DNA from: Deltaproteobacteria bacterium
GTDB lineage: Bacteria; Myxococcota_A; UBA796; JAFGLY01
DNA: 58,177 bases
Direction of reading: 5' to 3'
Assembly (NCBI GenBank): GCA_016927815.1
Contig: JAFGLY010000157.1
Span: 1 to 58,177 of the forward strand
Position 1 is the first letter of the stretch; each line of letters begins with the position of its first letter. Below, in pieces: positions 52,054 to 58,177 of this stretch. Below the pieces are notes generated by a model. The model had not been told where the DNA came from. It ran no database searches and saw nothing but the letters and a program-made list of their open reading frames with translations. The translations under genes were made by a program, and so were the position numbers.

Positions 52054-53433
52054 ATGTCGAGACTCCTCGTCGTGGACGACGAAGCGAAGCTCCTGAAGCT
52101 CCTCCGGGCTCTCTTCGAACGGGCCGGGCACACCGTCCGGGCGTCCACCCGCGCCGAGGAGGCGGAGGAGCTCCTCGCTCGGGAGGTGTTCGACCTCCTC
52201 GTCACGGACGTTCGCCTTCCCGGGCGCTCGGGTCTGGACCTGCTCAAGACCGCACGGGATCTCCAGCCCGATCTTCCCGTGATCGTCATGAGCGCCTACG
52301 GGACCGTGGACGGTGCGGTGGAGGCCATGCGCCTCGGGGCGTTCCACTACCTGCTCAAGCCCTTCGACCTCGACGGGCTGCGCCTCGCCGCCGAGCGGGC
52401 GCTGGAGAGCCTGAGCCTGCGTCGGGAGAACGCCTACCTCCGGTCCAGGGATCCGACCTCGGCACCCGGCCGGGACCTGGTGGCGCGGTCGCGGGCGATG
52501 GTGGAGGTGGTCCGGCTGGCGGAGCAGGTGGCGCCCACCAAGACCACCGTCCTGGTGCTTGGGGAGAGCGGCGTGGGGAAGGAGTGCGTGGCGGAGCACA
52601 TCCACCGGTGCAGCCCCAGGGCAGGACGGTCGATGATCCGGGTGAACTGCCCTGCCATCCCGCGGGACCTCCTGGAGAGCGAGCTCTTCGGCCACGTGCG
52701 GGGGGCCTTCACGGGTGCGCTCGACGCCCGGAAGGGCAAGTTCGAGATGGCGGACGCAGGTACGCTGTTTCTCGACGAGGTGGGCGATCTCCCGCTCGAC
52801 CACCAGGGAAAGCTGCTCGGCGTACTCGAGAACCAGCGCTTCAGCCGCGTGGGTTCGTCCGAGGACATTCACGTGGACGTCCGGGTGATCGGGGCGACCA
52901 ACCAGGATCTCCCCGCGCTGGTCACGGCCGGCCGGTTCCGGGAGGACCTCTACTATCGCCTGGCCGTGTTCCCGATCCGGGTGGCGCCGCTTCGAGAACG
53001 CACGGAGGACCTCCCGGACCTCGTCGAGCAGCTCCTGAAACGGATCGCCTTCCAGATCGGTCGGCCGAGCCTCTCCATGGATCCTGCCCTGCTGGACCGA
53101 CTCGGCGCCTATCCCTGGCCGGGCAACGTCCGGGAGCTCAGGAACGTGATGGAGCGGGCCGCGGTGCTGAGCCCCGGACCGGTCATCCGATCGCTGCCGC
53201 TCGAAGCCGTATCGGCCTCCCGCCCTCCGGTGGACTCGGAGGACGGGGACTTCCAGGAAGCCGTGGACAGCTTCAAGGTCCGTCGGCTGGTGCGCGTACT
53301 GGAGGAAACCGGCTGGTGCAAGCAGGAGGCAGCCCGGCGCCTGGGTCTGTCGCCTCGGGCGCTGAGCCACTACGTCCGCAGGTACGACCTGGACCGGTTC
53401 CGCGGGCATGGAGGCGAGCCGACCCCTTCCTGA
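52054..53433 (+). CDS. NtrC-family sigma-54 response regulator (ZraR-like)
   Basis: The 459-residue protein has a receiver domain (DD at 8-9, phospho-acceptor D52, K at the KPFD motif), an AAA+ domain with LGESGVGKE, the exact GAFTGA loop and GTLFLDEVGD, and a Fis-type HTH (CKQEAARRLGLSPRALSHYV). ATG 52054 is 1 nt after the kinase stop, with GGGAGATCC ahead. It should activate the sigma-54 promoter at 46738 and perhaps others. Confidence 0.93.
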   Translation: MSRLLVVDDEAKLLKLLRALFERAGHTVRASTRAEEAEELLAREVFDLLVTDVRLPGRSGLDLLKTARDLQPDLPVIVMSAYGTVDGAVEAMRLGAFHYLLKPFDLDGLRLAAERALESLSLRRENAYLRSRDPTSAPGRDLVARSRAMVEVVRLAEQVAPTKTTVLVLGESGVGKECVAEHIHRCSPRAGRSMIRVNCPAIPRDLLESELFGHVRGAFTGALDARKGKFEMADAGTLFLDEVGDLPLDHQGKLLGVLENQRFSRVGSSEDIHVDVRVIGATNQDLPALVTAGRFREDLYYRLAVFPIRVAPLRERTEDLPDLVEQLLKRIAFQIGRPSLSMDPALLDRLGAYPWPGNVRELRNVMERAAVLSPGPVIRSLPLEAVSASRPPVDSEDGDFQEAVDSFKVRRLVRVLEETGWCKQEAARRLGLSPRALSHYVRRYDLDRFRGHGGEPTPS

Positions 53434-53463
53434 GCGACCGGGGATCGACGAGGGTGGGTCGCT

Positions 53464-54123
53464 TCAGGGATGGCACACCACCTCGCGTACCGTGGCGACG
53501 GACAGGCCGGCGGACCGCCGCAGGCGGCCCAGCGTCACGCCGGGGTTCGTGCCTGCCGGAAGCCCCAGCCGCTCCTCGAACGCCGCCAGGTCCAGGCCGC
53601 TCGCGCGAGCGGCCTCGGCCAGCGTGGTCTGGCCGTTGATGGACTCAGCGGCCGGGCAGTCCGCGGCGTCCGCGTGGTGAGCCCAGGCGCCGTCGCCCTC
53701 CTGCGACGCTCGAGCCTCCCGACCCCGGTGGGGGGCACCCTCAGAGGGCGTGGCCGGGACCGTGACGTGGCCGGACGCCCACCACAGGCCACCCCCCAGG
53801 AACAGGATGGTGAACGCGAGGAAACCCAGACCCCAGGCCGTCCGGGCCCGGCGCGAGGGGTGGGGCCGCCCCACGGCCCGCCCCACCACGCAGCAGATCC
53901 ACTCCCAGTGCAGCAGCACGTGGAGGGCGAGCAGGACCACGGTGAGGACCGAGAACCAGAAGTGGATGTCCCCGTAGCCGTGGCGATCGAGGCCGAACAG
54001 TTGGTGGGTGTGGCCCGTGTAGGCGGGCAGCACCCAGTGCATGATGCCGCCCGTGGTGGCCAGGGCCACCATCACGAGCAGCGAGACGAGATCGAGCCAG
54101 AAGTTCAGCGTGCTGCGCTTCAT
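53464..54123 (-). CDS. DUF4405 membrane protein with helix-hairpin tail
   Basis: The 219-residue protein has four membrane helices. His residues in helices or loops (GGIMHWVLPAYTGHTHQLFG, HFWFSVLTVVLLALHVLLHW) fit the DUF4405 family of cytochrome-b561-like proteins and could ligate heme. The C-terminal 65 residues (INGQTTLAEAARASGLDLAA then GLPAGTNPGVTLGRLR) form the small helix-loop-helix tail often found with DUF4405. GGGAAGAA precedes the ATG, which overlaps the radical SAM stop as ATGA. Possibly moves electrons across the membrane. Confidence 0.82.
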   Translation of the reverse strand: MKRSTLNFWLDLVSLLVMVALATTGGIMHWVLPAYTGHTHQLFGLDRHGYGDIHFWFSVLTVVLLALHVLLHWEWICCVVGRAVGRPHPSRRARTAWGLGFLAFTILFLGGGLWWASGHVTVPATPSEGAPHRGREARASQEGDGAWAHHADAADCPAAESINGQTTLAEAARASGLDLAAFEERLGLPAGTNPGVTLGRLRRSAGLSVATVREVVCHP

Positions 54124-55127
54124 GGGGTGTTCTTCCCAGGTCGGGCGACCCTCCCGGAGCGAGGCGTCCTGGGCCCGGTTTCGGGGACGGCGCGGACCGG
54201 CTCGTAGTAGATGGCCCCCCCGCGCCTGCGGGTCCGCACGTCGCCCTGTGCGGCCAGCACGTCGAGGTGCTTCAGCACGTCGTTGGGTGGGATCGCCAGG
54301 CCCGTGGCGATGCCCTGCACGGTACACGGCCGCCGAGACAGCAGCGCGAGCACCTCCGCCCGTCCGGCGGCCCGATCCCGCGTGGTCCCGGGGTCCGGAC
54401 TGGCTCCGATCACCTCGGTGGGGACGTTGAAGAGCTCCGCCAGCCGGTGCAGATCCGCGTTGGAGACGGCGCGGGCTGCCCAGGCCGCCGACGGGCGCTC
54501 GACGGTGCCCAGTTGGACCCGATCGAGCCGCATCCGCTCCGCCATCGCGGCGATGACCCGTACCTCGTCGGTCGAGTCGGTGATCCCGCCGATCAGGAGG
54601 ACTTCCAGCCAGATCATGCCCGCGAAGTCACGGCTGAAGGCGACCAGGCCCTCGACCACCTGTTCGAACGAGAGGTCGGGGTGAGGGCGGTTCACGCGGC
54701 GGAAGGAGCGGGCGTTGCCCACGTCGAGGGAGGGGATCACCAGGTCGGCCTGCGCCAGGTCGGCCTGTACGTCCGGTCTCCAGAGGAGCGAGCCATTGGT
54801 GATCACGCACACGGGCACGTCCGTGAGCCTCCGGATTCCCGCGATGAGCTCGCCCAGCCCGTCATGGAGGGTCGGCTCCCCGGAGCCCGCGAGCCCGATC
54901 CAATCGGGCCGGGGCCCTTCGGTCAGGGCCCGTTCCAGGTCGGCCAGCACCTCTGGGACCGGCACGTACGCCTTGCGCTCCAGGGTCCGGTCGGTGGTCC
55001 GGCCGAGCTGGCAGTAGATGCAGTCGTAGGAGCAGGTCTTGTAGGGGATGAGGTCGACCCCCAGAGAGCGCCCCAAGCGGCGGGAGGGGACCGGGCCGTA
55101 GACGTGACCGGTTGGATGCGTGCTCAT
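54120..55127 (-). CDS. Radical SAM protein (COG0731-like) with C-terminal winged helix
   Basis: The 335-residue protein starts with the clear phrase GPVPSRRLGRSLGVDLIPYK, then CSYDCIYCQLG, the CxxxCxxC site for the SAM-cleaving [4Fe-4S] cluster. GLAGSGEPTLH is the SAM-binding GGE-like motif. Residues about 245-310 look like a winged helix (LALLSRRPCTVQGIATGLAI). Members of this group occur with Mrp and NifX genes in anaerobes. Substrate unknown. It is overlapped on both sides (ATGA). Confidence 0.88.
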   Translation of the reverse strand: MSTHPTGHVYGPVPSRRLGRSLGVDLIPYKTCSYDCIYCQLGRTTDRTLERKAYVPVPEVLADLERALTEGPRPDWIGLAGSGEPTLHDGLGELIAGIRRLTDVPVCVITNGSLLWRPDVQADLAQADLVIPSLDVGNARSFRRVNRPHPDLSFEQVVEGLVAFSRDFAGMIWLEVLLIGGITDSTDEVRVIAAMAERMRLDRVQLGTVERPSAAWAARAVSNADLHRLAELFNVPTEVIGASPDPGTTRDRAAGRAEVLALLSRRPCTVQGIATGLAIPPNDVLKHLDVLAAQGDVRTRRRGGAIYYEPVRAVPETGPRTPRSGRVARPGKNTP

Positions 55128-56020
55128 GCGTCGTCCTCCCTCCTGGCGGAATCCCGTGGAGCGTAAGGCGCCCCGGTCCGCAGGAGTGCGTGTGCCCCCA
55201 GGGGCAGCCCGGTATGGGCGGACACGAGGGCGCACTTGACCTTGAAGAGACAGTAGACCTCTCGATCCGCGTCGGAGAGCGTCTCGTAGTTTCCCTGACC
55301 CTTGGCCAGCACCAGGTCCGCCCGGCGAAAGCGATCCCGGAAGGTGTCGCTGCAGTCGGACAGGAGGGTTCCGGGTGCGTCTGAGCCGTTGTCGATCACC
55401 TCGACACGCTCTGACAGGCCCACGGCGCGTGCATCGTCCAGGACCGCGTCGTTGAGAACGGGTGCGCCGCGGACGACCAGGGTGACGCGCGCCGGGCCGA
55501 GGCGCTCGACGAGCAACCGATCGACCGCGATCTCTCCGGCGTTGTCGGCCAGGAACAGGATGTCGCCCCCTCGGGCCTCGGCCTCCCGGAACGCTTCCGG
55601 GTTGCCGTGGAGCGGCTGGTCTTGGGCCGCCTCGAGGGCCTCCAGGATCTCCGCTGAGGTGAGCGACCCGTGGGGCCCCAGGTCGATGGTGTTGGCGGCC
55701 ACCGAGAGCGCGAGCGCGGCTCCCAGGGGATCCTCGGCTCGATCCACCCGGGCTGCGAGGGCGGGCAAGGCTTCCAGGACCAGTCGGTTGAAGCGCTGCC
55801 GGGTCTCCCGGTAGGGGTCGTCCACGCCGGTCCAGGCCCGGAGGCGACGGTGGACGATCTGGCCCAGGGCCGGGGGGGGACGAGCCAGGTCCATGCTGGC
55901 CGCGAGCGCCAGGGTCTCGCGCACGACCCGCTCGTGCACGCGCGGATCCGATGTCGTGGCGCGGGCCGCGTCGAGGGCTTGCCGAACCAGGCAGGGGATG
56001 CAGTCGAGCCATGTACGCAT
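55124..56020 (-). CDS. DUF89 family (damage-control phosphatase ARMT1-like)
   Basis: The 298-residue protein opens with MRTWLDCIPCLVRQALDAAR, the Cys pair of the prokaryotic DUF89 group, and has LADNAGEIAVDRLL (metal/phosphate site), VIDNGSDAPGT and AKGQGNYETL. DUF89 enzymes hydrolyse damaged or overflow sugar phosphates with a divalent metal. AGGAA precedes the ATG; its stop overlaps the radical SAM start. The pairing with a radical SAM gene is recurrent in anaerobes. Confidence 0.9.
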   Translation of the reverse strand: MRTWLDCIPCLVRQALDAARATTSDPRVHERVVRETLALAASMDLARPPPALGQIVHRRLRAWTGVDDPYRETRQRFNRLVLEALPALAARVDRAEDPLGAALALSVAANTIDLGPHGSLTSAEILEALEAAQDQPLHGNPEAFREAEARGGDILFLADNAGEIAVDRLLVERLGPARVTLVVRGAPVLNDAVLDDARAVGLSERVEVIDNGSDAPGTLLSDCSDTFRDRFRRADLVLAKGQGNYETLSDADREVYCLFKVKCALVSAHTGLPLGAHALLRTGAPYAPRDSARREDDA

Positions 56021-56036
56021 CGGGGTTCCTGGGAGG

Positions 56037-57254
56037 TCAGTGGGCCGTGCCGTCCAGCAGTCCCTGGAGGGTCCCCTCGGGGATGCGCCCGCGGTACGCT
56101 CGGCTGCCCACGACGAAGGTCGGGGTTGCCGTAAGCTTCAGGGATACCGCGTCCTCGAGATCCTCGGCAACCCGGGAGGCGGCCTCGCGATCCGCGAGGC
56201 AGCGCTTGAACGCCGATCGGTCGAGCCCGATGCGGACGGCGAGATCCACCGGGTCCACGCTGCGGGCCTTGTGCGTCTCCTGGGTCGAGAACAACGCGTC
56301 GTTCATCTCCCAGAACCGACCCTGGAGCGCCGCGCACTCGGCGGCCTCGGCGAAGTGGCAAGCCCGGGTGTGGAACGGCCGCCGCATCCTGGGGTGGCAG
56401 CTCTGGTCGAGGGGCAGGTGGCGGTGCACGAGGCGGACCCGGTCCGGGTACTCGGCGGCCAGGAGCCGGACGGCCTTGTGCGCCGCCCGGCAGTGAGGGC
56501 ACTCGTAGTCCGAGAACTCCACGACGGTCACCTCGGGGTCCTTGGCGCCGATCCAGTGGCGGCCGGCATCGTCCGTGCCCGACGGCAGCCTGGGCAGGTC
56601 GGACCATCCCGGGGTGCGCCAGTACGAAGGGACCCACACCTGGGCCCCCACGAGCACGGCAACGCCGAGGAGGACGGCGGACGCCACGAGCGCGGGCCGG
56701 CGGACCAGCGCCTTCAGGTCGAGGGCCAGGAGCCGATGGATGCGGACGCCCGACCGGCGCCCAGCCAGGAGCGCAAGCCCCAGCAGCAGGAAGTTGACCC
56801 CGTAGGTGGCCATGCAGTAGAGGCACACGGAGTCGATCCGGGTGGCGCACAGGACCCAGAGGGTGATCGAGACGCAGGTCGCCACGCCGGCCAGGGCCGT
56901 GAGCAGGCCCCAGGGCCAGGCCGGGTGGAGCCGCCACGACGTCCCTCCCCAGACCGTCAGGGCGCCCATGAGCAGGTAGGCGCCGACGCCCCAGGCCGAC
57001 ACCGGCAGCCCGGCGAACACCGACCAGGGCGAGAGCGCCACGGTGGCGCAGTTCACGCCCTCGCTCACGGCGCAGACGGGGACGAATTCCGGCCGGGTGA
57101 ACACCAGGAGGTGGATCCGCGTGAGCTCGACGGAAAAGCCCAATCCCGTGAGAATCGCCAGGAGAGCGAGCAGGGGGATCCACCGCGCGGGCGCACGGGG
57201 AATCGAGTCGCTGCCGGTCGGGCCGGGGGCAACCCCGGTCGGGGTGGGGTCCAT
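56037..57254 (-). CDS. VKOR - DsbA fusion, membrane thiol oxidoreductase
   Basis: The 405-residue protein has a VKOR domain in residues 27-165 (loop Cys C61 and C69, conserved Ser S75, and CLYC at C144-C147) with four membrane helices. After another membrane helix (about 188-204) it carries a DsbA/thioredoxin_4 domain with EFSDYECPHC (C252, C255), RHLPLDQSCHP and cis-Pro motif LTATPTFVVGS. The VKOR part reoxidises the DsbA part, passing electrons to quinone, so the whole protein makes disulfides in the periplasm. AGGAAG precedes the ATG. It starts 1 nt after the Mrp stop. Confidence 0.93.
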   Translation of the reverse strand: MDPTPTGVAPGPTGSDSIPRAPARWIPLLALLAILTGLGFSVELTRIHLLVFTRPEFVPVCAVSEGVNCATVALSPWSVFAGLPVSAWGVGAYLLMGALTVWGGTSWRLHPAWPWGLLTALAGVATCVSITLWVLCATRIDSVCLYCMATYGVNFLLLGLALLAGRRSGVRIHRLLALDLKALVRRPALVASAVLLGVAVLVGAQVWVPSYWRTPGWSDLPRLPSGTDDAGRHWIGAKDPEVTVVEFSDYECPHCRAAHKAVRLLAAEYPDRVRLVHRHLPLDQSCHPRMRRPFHTRACHFAEAAECAALQGRFWEMNDALFSTQETHKARSVDPVDLAVRIGLDRSAFKRCLADREAASRVAEDLEDAVSLKLTATPTFVVGSRAYRGRIPEGTLQGLLDGTAH

Positions 57255-57255
57255 G

Positions 57256-58137
57256 TCACTTCCTGGAGAGGGACGCCCCACTCTGCAGCGAAGCGGAGAG
57301 CCGGTGGAAGACCTGCGCGGTCTCCGAGTCCGGGCGGGCCAGCACGATGGGCGTGCCCTGCTCCCCCGAGCGCACGACTTCGGGGTCGATGGGGAGGGAT
57401 CCCAGGAAGGGCACGCCCATCTCCTGGGCCATGTTCCGCCCTCCGTCCGCACCGAAGATCCGGACGACCTCGCCGCACTTGGGGCAGGTAAAGCCGCTCA
57501 TGTTCTCGATGACGCCAATCACCGGGAGGTCGAGCTGCCGACAGAACACCACGCAACGGCGGACATCCTGGACGGCCACCTCCTGGGGCGTGGTGACGAC
57601 CACGGCGCCGTCCGCCCGCTCGAGGAGCTGGACGACCGCGAGGGGCTCGTCCCCGGTTCCCGGCGGGGCGTCCACCACCAGCCAGTCCAGATCCCCCCAC
57701 TGGACATCCTCCAGGAACTGACGAATGAGGTGGTATTTCCGTGGGCCACGCCAGATCACCGCTTCGTCCCGGTTCTGGAAGAGGAAGCCGATGGATATCA
57801 CGCGGATGCCGTGAGGCCCGCACGGGTACCCCTTCGGTTGGAGCCCGGTCTCGTCTCCGGTGAGGGCCTGGCCCTCCATGCCGAGGAGCTTGGGCGTGCT
57901 GGGGCCGTGGATGTCGATGTCGAGCAGCCCGACCCTCTGGCCGGACTGGGCCAGCGCAGCCGCGAGGTTGACCGCCACCGTGCTCTTGCCCACGCCGCCC
58001 TTGCCGGAAAGGACCAGGATCTTGTGGGCGACCCGGTCCATCCTGGCCCGCAGGGCCCGGTGGTCGTCCTCACCTGGCCCGGATCGGGGGGCTCCGGGCG
58101 AGGGGGAATCGGATGCGCGTCTGGGATCGACCGCCAT
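57256..58137 (-). CDS. mrp: Mrp/ApbC/NBP35-type Fe-S cluster carrier ATPase
   Basis: The 293-residue protein has the deviant Walker A SGKGGVGKST (residues 44-53), the IDIHGPSTPKLLG switch, VVDAPPGTGDEPL and the CxxC site GFTCPKCG, which binds a bridging [4Fe-4S] cluster in the dimer. The first 30 residues are a disordered extension. It delivers Fe-S clusters to apo-proteins in the cytoplasm. Mrp proteins are part of several ORP gene sets; here it heads a separate leftward operon. Confidence 0.95.
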   Translation of the reverse strand: MAVDPRRASDSPSPGAPRSGPGEDDHRALRARMDRVAHKILVLSGKGGVGKSTVAVNLAAALAQSGQRVGLLDIDIHGPSTPKLLGMEGQALTGDETGLQPKGYPCGPHGIRVISIGFLFQNRDEAVIWRGPRKYHLIRQFLEDVQWGDLDWLVVDAPPGTGDEPLAVVQLLERADGAVVVTTPQEVAVQDVRRCVVFCRQLDLPVIGVIENMSGFTCPKCGEVVRIFGADGGRNMAQEMGVPFLGSLPIDPEVVRSGEQGTPIVLARPDSETAQVFHRLSASLQSGASLSRK

Positions 58138-58177
58138 GGTGCTGCCTCGAGAGAGGAGGGTGGGGGATCAGGCTCCG

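Noticed and set aside
1-58177. CRISPR arrays, insertion sequences, prophage genes, tRNA or rRNA genes
   Set aside because: No spaced direct repeats, transposase or integrase motifs, or cloverleaf/rRNA segments were recognised; almost all DNA is accounted for by genes.

Overview
This 58 kb window is very GC-rich, densely packed DNA from a bacterial chromosome. The most likely source is a Myxococcota or other former deltaproteobacterial lineage. The evidence for that is a secreted protein ending in a MYXO-CTERM-like tail after MopE-type and DxDxDG repeats, a Ser/Thr kinase-AAA-helical-repeat fusion, two sigma-54 enhancer-binding proteins, many lipoproteins, and an orange-protein (ORP)/NifX/MinD gene set typical of anaerobes. 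No tRNA, rRNA, insertion sequence, prophage or CRISPR array was seen.

Layout. 1-7.6 kb: a partial lipoprotein, a TlpA-like thioredoxin, a SurA-N/DsbA fusion lipoprotein, a kinase-AAA regulator, a ferredoxin, peptide deformylase and TrmH. 8-13 kb: a large exported protein, XseA, a LURP-one-like protein and an M50 protease with CBS domains. 13-26.4 kb: one long leftward run holding two complete RND efflux systems around a TetR gene, followed by a UbiA prenyltransferase and a polytopic membrane protein. It starts from a good sigma-70 promoter. 26.6-32.7 kb: the MYXO-CTERM-like protein, two large envelope proteins and a small unknown. 32.7-37.1 kb: an ORP-type operon (NifX-like, DUF5320, NifX-like, two ferredoxin-containing MinD ATPases, a PAS sigma-54 activator, a FmdB zinc ribbon) behind a consensus -24/-12 promoter with an upstream inverted repeat. 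37.2-42.2 kb: a tightly overlapping leftward operon (DUF134 regulator, NifX-like, formylglycine-generating-enzyme-like lipoprotein, TPR/beta-barrel protein, rhodanese-like protein without the catalytic Cys, MauE/DoxX-like, DsbA-like). 42.3-43.0 kb, divergent: a peroxiredoxin whose peroxidatic Cys codon is an in-frame TGA, followed by a SECIS-like hairpin, so a predicted selenoprotein. 43.1-53.4 kb: a TonB-dependent receptor, two lipoproteins, a porin, a zinc/manganese-type ABC binding protein and permease without an ATPase, and a ZraSR/NtrC-like two-component pair; a second sigma-54 promoter precedes the porin. 53.5-58.1 kb: Mrp, a VKOR-DsbA fusion, DUF89, a radical SAM protein and a DUF4405 membrane protein.

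Common theme. The right half looks like a connected set of envelope thiol chemistry (several DsbA-type proteins, a VKOR fusion, MauE-like), Fe-S or Mo/Cu-cluster handling (NifX, MinD, Mrp, ferredoxin), peroxide defence through selenocysteine, and metal uptake, with much of it under sigma-54 control. Adjacent genes repeatedly share ATGA or GTGA stop/start overlaps, which was used to fix many starts. Functions are inferred from motifs read by eye; no database search was possible.
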